DNA of 64,000 bases from Saxidomus purpurata (Eukaryota; Mollusca; Bivalvia; Venerida; Veneridae), in NCBI GenBank assembly GCA_022818135.1, contig JAFMSR010000003.1, positions 15,451,134 through 15,515,133 on the forward strand. The letters run 5' to 3'. The position numbers and the translations under genes are program-made. This document shows positions 11,236 through 22,075 of the stretch, piece after piece. Within the stretch, counting starts at the first letter, position 1, and every line of letters starts with the position of its first letter. The notes beneath the pieces are model-generated. The model was given only the letters and a program-made list of their open reading frames with translations. It was not told the DNA's origin and did not search any database.

Positions 11236-11942
11236 AAAAACTGACAAAAATGTGTATTTTAGATTTCGACGAGCTTATGAGGCATGGCTGTGTAATAAAG
11301 AACTGTAACAGGAACTTGTTATTTACTGTGTTTTTATATCCTGATAATACTCCATGTTATAAAGTTTGAATTAAGTAAATATCTTTAACACTTTTTGAGA
11401 CCCCCCCCCCTTTCAATGACTATTTTGGTACCCCTACCCCCTTCAGCATATGGCAAAATTTATCAATTTAGTCACAAAATGTGAGGTCAACCTTTTTTCT
11501 TTCAAAAAAAGTTCAATCTTTTTTACGCTGAAATATTCCTATTTCGTTTTTTTTTGTAACATCACTGAAATAAACTGCACTACACAGTATAATACTTAAA
11601 CGCAAAGTTAGAAAATAACGCCCAATTTCAATGATATGACATCTTTCTTGGTCATACAAGAGCTACATATAATCTTTAAATCCAAAGTACACCTTGGACT
11701 TTAAAATCTTATTTGATTTGATTTCCTAATTTATTGGTACTGAACCAGCGTTCACACACATACTTATGTACACAGGGGCGTGATTGTAGCGTAACAGCAA
11801 ATACCTAAAGTGACATATTAGGTCCTTGGTAATGATCGAGAAAGTCGAAACACTTTTAGAAACAAAAAAATGGGTTATAAATCGATTATTCCCCTCTCCA
11901 TTCGCTCTTTAGCCTGTTTAAAGTTGCGATCGTGTTTATTAG
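11236..11942. other. Spacer between CA-repeat copies
   Basis: AT-rich spacer with a C-run near 11401 and no gene or clear element. It is flanked on both sides by the 32 bp direct repeat that contains GTAGTATTAAACATTAA. Confidence 0.45.
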
Positions 11943-11984
11943 GCAATATAAAAGCCGTAGTATTAAACATTAACAGCGTAAAAA

Positions 11985-12081
11985 AATAACACTAAAAACA
12001 AAAATAATATCAAACAGGGAATGCCACGTACCAAAAACGCAGCCTCCCCAAAACGAGCCCCACAGCACCCAGAAGTGCACA

Positions 12082-12137
<56 letters not shown>

Positions 12138-12370
12138 CACACACACAATCATGTACACACACACACATACACTACCAACACACACTAGCATACAAAGCAA
12201 ACACACGAGGACAAAACGAACAATTAAAGGAACACAGTGGGGCACCGCCTTGGAACGGTCAGTGGCAAAAACACCACTGGGGAGCTTAAACCGGTTTATG
12301 GTGCGCACCCAACCTCACTCTTACCCCCACCATGTTCCAAAGTCACAGGACAGTGTAAATAAAAGTAATC
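11985..12370. repeat. CA-microsatellite-bearing interspersed repeat, copy 2 (longest)
   Basis: Same flanks as copy 1, but with a longer and purer CA tract (about 12083-12147). The right flank extends further, through CTTAAACCGGTTTATGGTGC and CCACCATGTTCCAAAGTCAC to GTGTAAATAAAAGTAATCCC. The open frames across the CA tract are low-complexity artefacts. Confidence 0.75.
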
Positions 12371-12482
12371 CCTGCTAAAATAATACAAATGTATGTTACG
12401 GTGTGCTTGATCTATTCCCATAATGAGCCATTTCAGAAAACACAATACCTGGCCTGTCCCTCACACTAACAGAATGTATAAG

Positions 12483-12580
12483 ATAACAAAAAAACAAAAA
12501 TAATATCAAACAGGGAATGCCACGTACCAAAAACGCAGCCTCCCCAAAACGAGCCCCACAGCACCCAGAAGTGCAACAAG
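12483..12580. repeat. CA-microsatellite-bearing repeat, copy 3 (truncated)
   Basis: Only the left flank is present (AACAGGGAATGCCACGTACC to CAGCACCCAGAAGTGCA). It stops exactly where the CA tract would begin, suggesting truncation or recombination at the microsatellite. Confidence 0.7.
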
Positions 12581-12653
12581 CCTTCAATTGCTTTTACTGA
12601 CCCCCAACAGTGCCAAGTGGTGATAGGAAAGACACAGCTAATTCGTAACAGCT

Positions 12654-12655
<2 letters not shown>

Positions 12656-12706
<51 letters not shown>
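12656..12706. repeat. CT dinucleotide microsatellite
   Basis: About 24 uninterrupted CT units (TCTCTCTC...). It directly abuts the SINE tail that follows. Confidence 0.9.
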
Positions 12707-12709
<3 letters not shown>

Positions 12710-12780
12710 GATTGATTCCAAGTCTCGAGAGCGATTAATCTAAGTTGTAATTAAGAACTTGTTTCGCAATCAAGAGTAAA
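12704..12780 (+). repeat. SINE 3' tail fragment
   Basis: TCGAGAGCGATTAATCTAAG, then AACTTGTTTCGCAATC, matches the tail of the SINE at 36149-36400 (TCGAGAGTGATTAATATAAG, AACTTGTTTCACAATC). Only the tail is present; a CT microsatellite stands where the body would be. Confidence 0.6.
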
Positions 12781-13480
12781 TAAATAAGTATAAATCAATT
12801 ACTCAATAACATAATTAAAATCTACCGATGCCGCAAAATACCTAGGTGTAACAATCAGCAAAGTTTTAAAGTGGCCTTTGCAAATGAACAGTATCTCTAC
12901 CAAAGCAGCTATTTCCCCTCAAACCTTATATAAACAGTCATATTAGACATCCCCCTGCCGAGTTCTCTTTTTATGACCAAGAAAATTGAGGTGAGAGGAG
13001 CGGATATGGTATAGGTTCTAACTGAATAAAATATTAGTAATTATAACATGTTGAGGGTTATTCACCTGCATTTTCTCTGTGTCAATGGCGCACTTCTACT
13101 CCAAAAATCTGAAATTGTATGCTTTGCACAAACGTTTTTTTGCGAAAAATCAATAAGGGGAGATAACTAAAAATAGAGTAAGGTATAGTTATGTTTCTTA
13201 GACACTGCACTGTGTATCAATGCTCTCTGTAAGTGTACTTCGGTTAAGTACTTAAGGAGTTATGGCCCGGACAAGAAAAATAAAAAAAGGGAGATACTTT
13301 AAAAAAGGAAAAGCTAGAGTTATGGTCCTTGTACACTTCACTTCCTCTCAAATGTCCTTTAATTGTCTGTGTGTAAGGTTTAGATAAATTCCCTTGATTA
13401 CTTTCACAGAACTTTATGCTCCAGACAAAAGTGTGACGTACTCTCTTCTGTACAGCTTCTTATTGTGTATCTAATGAGTT
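12781..13480. other. Intergenic region upstream of GSKIP with degenerate repeat
   Basis: No gene. Words such as GGGGAGATAACT / AAGGGAGATACTT and AGTTATGGCCC / AGAGTTATGGTCC recur at about 130 bp spacing (13155-13330), the signature of a decayed tandem-monomer repeat. Confidence 0.4.
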
Positions 13481-13678
13481 AACGCTTTTTAACATATGTT
13501 CCTGACCTCGCATCCCAGTTATAATAAGTAATGAATGTTGGGAACTAGCGCTAGATCTCTGTTCTCAAAACCAGAGTTTTGAAAGTTGTTTTTGAAGGGA
13601 AATAACCGCTGCGGGGAGATGTGCCTACTCCGTGGTCGCAGTGACACAACTATCGGAATACTTGGTTGCGCACAAAAA

Positions 13679-13864
13679 ATGGACACGGAGGAATCATATT
13701 CGCTCAAAATTGAGGCAGAGGAGGTTATTAAAGAAATTAAATACGCTGTAAATGGTGTCGAACTTTCAAAAGTGCTTCAAAGTTCAGAAGAATGCGTTTT
13801 CTTCAACTTAGAAACGAAAGAGAGTCTCAAGTTTTGTGTGGAACTCACACCAAGGGGTTTTCGG
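13679..13864 (+). CDS. GSKIP: GSK3-beta interaction protein (GSKIP), coding exon 1
   Basis: Residues 1-62 of a small cytosolic scaffold that anchors PKA regulatory subunits and inhibits GSK3-beta. The exon starts at ATG 13679 (MDTEES..), chosen over an upstream in-frame ATG at 13586 because the product then aligns with the acidic start of vertebrate GSKIP and has a matching length. It ends at CGG|GTACGG. Residues about 10-31 (IEAEEVIKEIKYAVNGVELS) correspond to the amphipathic helix that binds PKA RII. NLETKESLKFCVELTPRGFR corresponds to the conserved INVETKE..CLELTEAGLK core of the vertebrate protein. Phase 0 joins it to 16942. Confidence 0.92.
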
Positions 13865-14075
13865 GTACGGAAAGGGGTTGTCTCAAAATTAAAAGAAAAG
13901 ATGTTTTAATACAACTTTTAATAGTAGTTGTACAAATTTTGCTGTACAGTACATGCAAGTTTTATAACGAACTTCATCCGAATTGATTATGCAATGCTTA
14001 CTTCAGCATGTATTTACAAATTACTGTAAAGGGCAAAATATTGAAGTAATCCCAGAGGAGTGTCAATGGGTGGTA

Positions 14076-14369
14076 GTGGTTTCGTCAACGTCACGTTTTC
14101 GTCAATATATAAGGATTTTGTTTCAAAAGAGGTTATGGTTTCGTCATGGTTATTTAATTTGATATTTAATTGTTAGTTTGTCATAAATGGGATCACACAA
14201 ACCTATCAACTTTGTCACTAGAAGTATTTATAGGACAAATCGGGGTATTATTTCATCCGTAACTTAGTTAAGTTTGAAAAAGCTTATGACATTATCTGAT
14301 ACATTACCTTCTTGACGAACTAGCAATACAAATCCTTATTGACGAAATGGGACCTTGACGAAACCACTG
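14076..14369. mobile_element. MITE with GTGGTTTCGTCAA ends, TA-flanked
   Basis: The left end GTGGTTTCGTCAACGTCACG and right end (minus strand) CAGTGGTTTCGTCAAGGTCC are inverted repeats over about 40 bp, both continuing through TTCGTCAATA..AAGGATTT. TA dinucleotides flank at 14074-14075 and 14370-14371, as expected for Tc1/mariner-type insertion. The left end has lost the first CA. The interior is non-coding. Confidence 0.75.
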
Positions 14370-14389
14370 TAATTCGTCTTAAGTCCCCA

Positions 14390-14480
14390 GAGCTCTGGGA
14401 TCGAACCCTGACTCCCAGCATGGGAAGCGGACACCACAACCACATCGCTAAAGGGTTAACCTATAACCACTAGAGTGGTG
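14390..14480 (-). repeat. tRNA-derived SINE head
   Basis: On the minus strand, TAGCGATGTGG (A-box-like) is followed by GGGTTCGATCCCAG (B-box) about 35 nt later, with a partial anticodon arm between them. The acceptor stem is not paired, so it is treated as a SINE or tRNA relic. Confidence 0.5.
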
Positions 14481-15150
14481 GAACCTATGCTGGTGGTATC
14501 CCTATGCTGGTGGTATCTCCGAAAAATGGCTATTTACAGAAAAACAGATGAAGAAATGAATTTCAGGGTATATTCAGCATTTACAGTTGATGAAATGCTT
14601 TAACAGCAAACGTAGTGATAGCCACGCATGCAGCTCTATGACGTCACAGCAGGCAATACATTTGTACTCGGTTCATTTCGCTAGAAAAAGTCTTAAATAA
14701 AGACATCAAATCAACCAGTTAAAGTTAGCATTTTTGATAAAACTTATTTCTTTTGTATATAAATATATATTCTATGGAAACTGTTATCTCTTGTTAGTTA
14801 ATATTTAGGCTCTAAAAACTGTTTCCTGCCTGTTGGTTGTCATATATCACATACCACCAGCGTAGGTTCCCTTCGTGGTGAGATTTCAAGTTTTGACATG
14901 TGTCGTGTCAATAGCTCCCAGAAGAACATAGTCACTTGATGAAGCACATCAACATCTTGTTTCGATTTAGCAAGGACAACATTATGTTTTCGCTGAGGCA
15001 AATCAAAATGGTTAGGATTTCCTGCTTTCTAAACAGCTGATATACATTCAAAATACCTCCAGCATAGGTTCCCCCACTCTACAATATTAACTTAGGAGCC
15101 ATTTAATGCATTTATAAATACTTGTTCCTGGGGCAACCTTGGGTCCTAAC

Positions 15151-15601
15151 CAGGTCTATTATATTGCCTGATTGTGTATCTCATACACAAATCAGTGTAT
15201 CTGGTTACACACAGATTGGTGTAAACAGAAAATGATTAAGCTGATTCTCAGGTAAGGCAGAAAAGTGTGCTTTGTGCATTACACACATAAATGTAATGAT
15301 GATACTGTTTGAGATTCAACAACCACATTTATTTGTGAAGTATTGTTGCGTTTTTATTTTTATGTAAAATTCACATTATGATTTTGAACAAGGACATGTT
15401 TTATAAAAAAAAGTTATTTCACCTCTGTTGAATCCCCCTTTGATGTTGCAAATATAAGGAAATTAAATACTGAGTAAAACAATGCAATTTAAAATTATAC
15501 ATTTGATCAATATCCCGATTTGTGTATTACCAGCTACACAGATTGGTGTATGACACTCAGATTTGTATATGATACACAAATCAGGGGATATAATAGACCT
15601 G
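15151..15601. mobile_element. Inverted-repeat element (451 bp) with CAGGTCTATTATAT ends
   Basis: Both ends read CAGGTCTATTATAT inward, followed by a subterminal CTGATT-GTGTATC and several ACACA-ATC / GATTGGTGTA words in inverted order. Immediately outside, a direct repeat is seen: TCCTGGGGCAACCTTGGG (about 15126) and TCCTGGAGCAACCTTTGGG (about 15614). It is non-coding. Confidence 0.6.
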
Positions 15602-15744
15602 TTTATATTCAGTCCTGGAGCAACCTTTGGGCCCTATTTCTTTTGAAATATAAGTTTTAGAGGCCCAGCATATTTTGTACTCCATGTTTCATTATCTGAT
15701 CAGTAATAACTTTTCATCTACTGGAACAAACTATCTATACTTAA

Positions 15745-16275
15745 GGACAAAAGTTCTGTCCGGTATAATTAAAGAAATACAAAAACTGAAATTGGATATT
15801 TTGTTCATAATTAGAAAAGCGTAAGAATATCATTTTCGAGTCAATTTACACATTTTCAATGTTCGTGAGGTCGAATAGAATGTTTGTGGGCGTTTAACGC
15901 ACGTGCAACATGTGTTGTATGCTCACTGTCCTCCAGCCGACATAAAACGCGCAAATGTTGCTATCTTGAAAGCTTCGTAATAACAACATATGTTGAGTAT
16001 TTGTCTAAATTTTTACGTCTTTCAATAGGACTATCCTTTGGTAACAAAAATCACTTAAAATTTTTGTGATTATAAGCTTCATGTACATAAAATTTAGATA
16101 AATGTGAAATTCATGGTTTATGCCATCAAGGTTGATTGAATGTTTTTGTCTGGAATTCTTAACACCTTGTAATGTAGCAAGTAGTCTCAAAATATAAATT
16201 TGCAAATAAAAAATTAAAAGCAATGTACAATTAAAATTTAATTAAACAATTTTGAACCGGACAGAACTTTTGTCC
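15745..16275. mobile_element. TTAA-flanked MITE (531 bp), piggyBac-like target
   Basis: The ends are perfect inverted repeats (GGACAAAAGTTCTGTCCGGT at the left, its complement at the right). Both ends abut TTAA (15741-15744 and 16276-16279), the target duplication of piggyBac-type elements. The terminal bases are GGA rather than the usual CCC, so family assignment is tentative. The interior is AT-rich and non-coding. Confidence 0.7.
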
Positions 16276-16941
16276 TTAAGTTTATTTAAGCCACTGGTTG
16301 GGAATCAGAATGATGATGGAACTTTTTACACAAAAATGCACATCAGGATAAAAAACGATAAATGTGAACTGAAAACGCGATCCATCCTCGGTAGTCAAGT
16401 AGTAATCAAGTTCATCACCAATCGCTTGGGTTTAAATGCCCTACCTCTATTTGTTGAACAAACTCACTGAAAGGTCATTAATCTTGCCAGTCTACAGGCA
16501 CAGAACCAAGTAATGTCATGCCAACCACGGACACTGCCATATTGTCTGATGTTATAGTGTATGCTTAGTTAACAAAGAGGTTTCTATTTCAAGGAAGAGA
16601 AATTAAAAATACCACAAATGGCCAGTTTTTGAACACTTGCCACCTATGCTTGTCACTGGAAAATTTTATTTGCCAAGTCAGTCTTTTTGTTGTAGGCACT
16701 GTGGGCCTGCTAAGATTTTTCTCTGGTTTCTATGCTAAAATTGTTTTCAGGCTTGTGGTATTTTATATTTATAGTGTTACTTTTTTATGTCTGACAGTGA
16801 TTCAAAATACAATTTCATTTACTTGCTCTATAGTTAGAAGTTCAGAAAACAGAAAACTCAGATACTTAGGTCAAAGCTTTGTAATCAAGGTGGCATCGTC
16901 TGTAACTATTTTGTAACAATTATGACTTTGTATGTTTCCAG

Positions 16942-17124
16942 TTAGCCGGTAAACAGTTCGATGTAACAGACCAGGAGGAAGAGGGAGCTAAATACTATGA
17001 GACAATCTATGCCTTACTTGACTCTATTAGTCCTGGATATCGTAATACATTTGGCGATACTCTCATACAGAAACTCCAGGGCCTTCACAATATGCAGCAT
17101 TCACAGGAGCCTGCGGACACGTGA
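16942..17124 (+). CDS. GSKIP: GSK3-beta interaction protein (GSKIP), coding exon 2 with stop
   Basis: Residues 63-122, after a GTTTCCAG acceptor; stop TGA at 17122-17124. It completes a 122-residue protein (vertebrate GSKIP is 139). YYETIYALLDSISPGYRNTF (about residues 80-99) and GDTLIQKLQGL (100-110) match the vertebrate [31 protein letters not shown]. This is the C-terminal helix that docks on GSK3-beta in the groove also used by axin. Splicing across the 3,077 nt intron preserves frame exactly. The C-terminal tail (HNMQHSQEPADT) is lineage-specific. Confidence 0.92.
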   Translation, partial: LAGKQFDVTDQEEEGAKYYETIYALLDSISPGYRNTFGDTLIQKLQGLHNMQHSQEPADT

Positions 17125-17368
17125 TACCTGTCAACTGGGTGATTACACGCATATAAAAATGTGTGTATACTTATACACATATTGGAAATAGAATCCAGTG
17201 CTTGCATAATATTATATCAGTTGGCATGCTTCTGTCTGTAGCTGGCACATTACAGTAGGGAAGATGGTGGATGATGCATTGATGGTCTGCTGGTGTAAAA
17301 AGCTTGCTTTATGGCATGAAGTCATCTTAATGGTAATTTGCTAGTTAAAATGCATGCTAGTCGTTTTT
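17125..17368 (+). other. GSKIP: GSKIP 3' flank / untranslated region
   Basis: AT-rich sequence after the GSKIP stop. No convincing AATAAA signal occurs before the repeats begin at about 17369, so the 3' end of the transcript is not placed; vertebrate GSKIP has a long 3' UTR. Confidence 0.4.
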
Positions 17369-17526
17369 TAGCTCCACTAGACAAAGTCCAGCAGAGCTTA
17401 TGCAATGGTGGTTTGTGCATGTCAATAAATGTATCCTTGATAACACTCTATGGGTCACAATTTTCATTTGATGTGAAACTTGCTCAGAAGGTTGCCTGCA
17501 AACTGAAGATGATCTGTATGGTTTTT
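17369..17526 (+). repeat. Tandem-monomer repeat, family E, 5' part (interrupted)
   Basis: Begins with an imperfect palindrome (AGCTCCACTAGAC..GTCCAGCAGAGCT), then TTATGCAATGGTGGTTTG and CCTTGATAACACTCTA. Another copy lies at 26062-26330. It is split by the family A element at 17527-18344 and resumes at about 18345. Confidence 0.6.
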
Positions 17527-18344
17527 AGCTCACCTGGCACAAAGTGCCAGAGTGAGCTATTAGGATCGCATTCCGTCCGTCATCCGTCCGTCCACCATTT
17601 CCTTCAAATGACATCTCCTCTGAAACCACTAGGCCAATGTTGATAAAACTATGCAGGAATGTTCCTTGCATGAAGCTCTACCAAAATTGTTCAAAGAATT
17701 CCATTCCTTGGAGAACTCTGGTTGCTATGGCAACAAATAGGAAAAACTTAAAAAAACTTCTTCTCTGAAACCACAAGGCCTAGAGCTTAGATATTTGGCA
17801 TGTAGCATTGTCTAGTGGACCTAATACCAAGATTGTTCAAATCATGACCCCCAGGTCAAAATTGACCCTGCGGGGATTGTCAATTAGTTTTGCATAGGCT
17901 TATATAGAAAAAACTTTAAAAATCTTCTTATCGGAAACCACAAGGCCTAGAGCTTAGATATTTAGCATGTAGCATTGTCTAGTGGACTTCTACCAAGATT
18001 GTTCAAATTATGACCCCCAGATCAAAATTGACCACACATGGGGGGTCACTTAGTTTTACAAAGGCTTATATAGGAAAAACTTTAAAAATCTTCTTCTCTA
18101 AAACCACAGGGCGTAGAGCTTAGATATTTGGCATGTAGCATTGCCTAGTAGACCTGTTCAAAGTTTGTTCAAATTATGACCCTGTGGTCAAAATTGACCT
18201 GGGGGGGGGGGGGTTCACCTTCACCTGTTTTACAAAGACGTATATAGGAAAACCTATTTGGTATATAACATTATCTAGTGATCTTCCACCAGGCAAGTGG
18301 ACTTGTACCAAGGTGAGCGATATAGGGCCATCTTGGCCCTCTTG
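17527..18344 (+). mobile_element. Tandem-monomer element, family A, complete (818 bp)
   Basis: The 5' end is an imperfect palindrome (AGCTCACCTGGCAC..GTGCCAGAGTGAGCT). It is followed by a CGTCCGTC tract and about three 167 bp monomers, each with CCACAAGGCCTAGAGCTTAG and GCATGTAGCATTG. The 3' end is hairpin GGGCCATCTTGGCCC followed by TCTTG. It sits inside a T-run and splits a family E repeat. No coding capacity; similar repeats are abundant in bivalve DNA. Other copies: 20772-21400, 24658-25270, 47765-48842, 59003-59455 and a minus fragment at 36940-37125. Confidence 0.75.
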
Positions 18345-18545
18345 TTTTTTTTTATGTCAGTGGCTCAAAGGTAAAAGTCACAGTGAACCTAACTTTGAAA
18401 ATCTTTTCCACTCAATACCGTGAGATCTATATCACCCACAGTCTTAAAGTTGGTCTTAATGAGTAGAAGATCCCTACTGGCTTTGGGGTCAGTGGGTCAA
18501 AAATCACAAAAAGGAGAAGTGGATGATTCTGTCTTCATTAATATT
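18345..18545 (+). repeat. Tandem-monomer repeat, family E, 3' part
   Basis: GGTAAAAGTCACAGTGA, CACTCAATACCGTGAGATCT and ATCACCCACAGTCTTAAA match the order of words at 27117-27260 (GTCAAGGTCACAGTGACC, TTCAATACATTGAGATCT, ATCACCCACAATCTTCAAA). It is the continuation of the repeat interrupted at 17526. Confidence 0.55.
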
Positions 18546-20771
18546 TGAACTGGCTGATTTTACTTCTTGGGCTAGACTAACAAGCAAGGGCTCCGGGAAG
18601 CCAATTTACACAACATATAAAAAATTGGGAGCTAATGATATAATCATTAAATCTTGAAAGATTGTTATCATAGTTTGAACATGTAAATGTACATCTTTGA
18701 AGCTTACAGTACTATACAGCTCTGTCATTAGGTACTGCAAAATGCCATTTATTTCTGAAGTGCTTGATTTTCCCAGACCAGGTGTAGGTATGGTTGTGTT
18801 TGTTTAAATGGTCTTGTGCATATGACCAGGGTCATAGACTTCTGTTGAAGAATCGTTGATAGACTACGCCTATCTGATTTGATATAGATACTGAGAAGTT
18901 ACTTGTGCAGCCGTTGCACACATATAATCTTTAATTTTAAGTTTACTTATATATTTTATGTATATATTTTTGTGTACAAGTGTTGAAAATGCATGCTTCA
19001 ACGATAAAAATATATGTCTGCAAGTTTGTTTATGGTAGACGTACATGTATGCAACTAGGCAACTTTTAAATGTACCTAGAAAAGTTTTAATTTAAATATT
19101 CAGTCACTTTTTATTTTGCTAATACATTAGTAAATTTTAATTTGTTTTGTTATATACACACATATTCTGTTTGTTTCTTCTTGTACAGCGTTATTTCAAT
19201 ATTTATCAATTAACTTCAGGAAAAATAGTTAAGTTGTAATGTTAAGTAAGTGGAACCTCTGTTGCTTTTGTAGCATGTCAGGGCATTTTGTTTGATTTCA
19301 TCCAAACTTGGTCAGAGGTTTTATTCTGGTAATTGCAAGGACTAACTTTGAAACTTTGCTAGGTTTATATAGAAAATAAAGAAGCAGATGGGGTTGTTTC
19401 ACAGTCAAAAGTACTTTGATAATATTAACAGCCCATTGAGCAAAATAAAAATATAAGATTCATTGAATTTCTACTTTTAAACAGTGGACCTGTGGTAACA
19501 AATTTTATAGATGAAAGCTATCAGAAAAGCTCTTACTGAGAGATGATTACCATGTTTTGCTTTTTTATTTCCAGGTTTTAGATATTCATTTTGGGAAAGT
19601 CAAGGAAACCTCCAGATGTCAGACTGGTTCTATCCACGTCATCGTCTTCAAGAGAAACTATATAAAGTTGTAAACGTTGTTAGCTTTTGATTTCTTCAAA
19701 TTCATTTTCTGTATAGCCACAATAATTGCTATTTTGTAATATATATAGAATACGAATTTTGCACACATTTCTTTTTTGATATTAATAATCTTATTTTTGA
19801 ACTGACCAATACTCTATTGTACTTAGTATAACTGTGCAGAACCAGTGTTAGGTGTTTTTAATCAGTTCGAATGCAAGTCTGCCTGCACATATATATGGGG
19901 TGAACTGAATCCATACTGCTTGCTTACACATCACAGAAACCTGAGCAGCATACTTGAGTCCCATTTTACACAAGGAGCTATCTGATAGTGGTGAACTAAC
20001 TGAATTGTGAGCAAAATACATGTAGTGTCGTATTCAAGCCATTGATCAGGAGGTTGTGTTTTTTTTATAGAAATATGTTTTTAGAGACTGTGCATCAGTC
20101 TTGGTAGACAAAGTTATTTAATACGCTGCCGAAGTCAAATGTCCTAAAGGTGTTTCTGCCATTTTTGGAGAACCTAATATGTTCAATTATTCCTCATGTA
20201 GGAGTAATGTTTTAATATTCACTGAATTTTGGTTCATTTATTCATTTCCATTACAATAAATTCACTGAAACATGTTCCATAACTCTGCTGTAAATTTACT
20301 GTTCTTAAATGCTTCTTTAAGCTTTGAATTTTTCATTGATTTTTACTTGGTAAATCATAAGAGGCAGACATTTTGCCATAAATTTGAGTACTATTTATGA
20401 TTTATGATGGTTGTGTTTTACTGCAAAAAGAGTAGTTGAAAAAGCTAGTTTGATTAAATCATTACTGCTGTCTCAAAAAAAAACATGTGTTCAACAAAAG
20501 AAATGCATTACGTCAATTTTCGGTTCTCTTACAACTGTTGTGTGCTTAAGAGTTTGACCATAGTATAAAAAGTAGAGTTTTGAAATTGGGAGTAGTGTAA
20601 TAACATTTGAATGAATCCTTATGATACAGAGAAAGCCTTTGTAGGAGTATTTTTTGTCTTTGTGATAGATCTTGTGATTCTTTTACACTGTGGTTCGTTC
20701 AGTATTTAGTAGTTTGTTGTTCACTACATAGAAGGAGTTGTGTGATATTACATGATAAAGATTGCCTTACT
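18546..20771. other. Intergenic, no gene recognised
   Basis: About 2.2 kb of AT-rich sequence without long frames or clear repeats. The stretch near 19575-19670, after a TTTCCAG, is slightly less AT-rich and could be an untranslated exon, but nothing supports a protein. Confidence 0.45.
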
Positions 20772-21400
20772 AGCTCACCTGGCGCAAAGTGCATTGGTGA
20801 GTTATTAGGATCACTTACCGTCCAGCATACATCAGTCCCTCCACCATTCCCTGCAAACAACATTTTCTCCGAGACCACTGGGCCAATTTTGATAAAGCTT
20901 TGCAGGACTGTTCCTTGGATGAAGCTCTACTAAAGGTGTTCATTGAATTCCATTTTATGTAGAACTCTGGTTGCTATGGCAGCAAAATGGAAAAAACTTG
21001 AAATAAATCTCCCAAAACTGCATGACCCAGAGCTAAGATATTTTGTGTGTGACAATGTCTAGTAAACCTCTATCAAGATTGTTCAAAGTATGTCCCAGGG
21101 GTCAAGATTGGCCCTACCTGAGGGGGATCATGTTTTGTGTAGAAACATATAGTCGGAAACTAAGGTTAAGAGCTTAGATAGTTGTGTAGCATTGTTTAGG
21201 GGACCTTTATCAAGTTTTTGCAACGCATGCCCACGGGTTCACATTTGCTGTGCCCAAGGGTTCACTTGCTTTATTTAGACGTTGATAAGGAAACACTTTG
21301 AAAATCTTGTACTTTCACTTTTTCTACAACTCTCTTGTTTACCTTGTATTGCGGCCAATGGTACCCAGGTTAGCGATATAGGGCCATTTTGGTCCTCATG
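20772..21400 (+). repeat. Tandem-monomer element, family A, degenerate copy
   Basis: Starts AGCTCACCTGGCGCAAAGTG, has the CACTGGGCCAATTTTGATAAA and GTTGCTATGGCA words in family order, and ends at a decayed terminal hairpin (GGGCCATTTTGGTCC, then TCATG). Confidence 0.65.
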
Positions 21401-21680
21401 TACAGTTATACAGATTTATTTTATATTTATGGTCATTAAAGACCATTTGAATCTATTCAGCCAAACTCATGGAGAATTAATGGTTGGTTTGAAGTCCACA
21501 TTAAAAAAAAGATTCACATGTTTCATGAGACTGATATTTTTCAAAAAAGTGTAAATCATGTTCTTCGAGAGTGTGTTCTGTTGTCTTAAATATGTTAGCT
21601 TTTGATTTGTTGTAAGTTGCACTTAAACGGAAGGGGGCGGGGGAAGACTTGGTATAATTGTTTAATCTTATGTGCTTATT

Positions 21681-22075
21681 AACCAGGTTTTCCGAAGGAA
21701 AAATCCTGGTTATTAGATTGAGGTACGTCGGCGGGTGGGCGGGCGTAAACAATTTCTTCTGTGCGCAACTCCTCCTACATTTCTCAACGGATTTCAACCA
21801 AACTTTCACAGAAGTATTGTCATGAAGTGCCCTGGCGTGTATTGTCGGGGTTTTGTGATTTGGTCATTTTTGACCTAATTATGGCCCTTTGTTTTTTTTC
21901 ACATATGTAATTCTTCTGTGCGCAACTCCTTCTACACTTCTCAAGGGATTTCAACCAAACTTTCACAGAATTATTGTCACCAAGTGCCCTGGCGCATATT
22001 GTCGGGGTTTTGTGATTTGATCATTTTTGACAGAATTATGGGCCTTTGTTTTTTCCACATAATGTATATCTACTG
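21681..22075 (+). repeat. Tandem-monomer element, family C (5' end and two monomers)
   Basis: The 5' palindrome is AACCAGGTTTTCC..GGAAAAATCCTGGTT. Two units of about 170 bp follow, each with TTCTGTGCGCAACTCCT, TTTCAACCAAACTTTCACAG and AAGTGCCCTGGCG..ATTGTCGGGG. No 3' hairpin is seen; the copy is probably truncated near the large palindrome that follows. Confidence 0.65.

Larger units (their letters stand above)
13865..16941 (+). other. GSKIP: GSKIP intron
   Basis: Bounded by GTACGG and TTTCCAG. It hosts a MITE (14076-14369), a tRNA-headed SINE (14395-14480), an inverted-repeat element (15151-15601) and a TTAA-flanked MITE (15745-16275). The rest is AT-rich without signals. Confidence 0.8.

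Noticed and set aside
13586..13678. Upstream in-frame start for GSKIP (31 extra residues)
   Set aside because: The extension has no counterpart in vertebrate GSKIP; the Met at 13679 gives a family-like N-terminus and length.
16629..16916. 95-codon hydrophobic frame just before GSKIP exon 2
   Set aside because: It lies in the GSKIP intron, has no acceptor/donor support, and its hydrophobicity follows from T-rich sequence.
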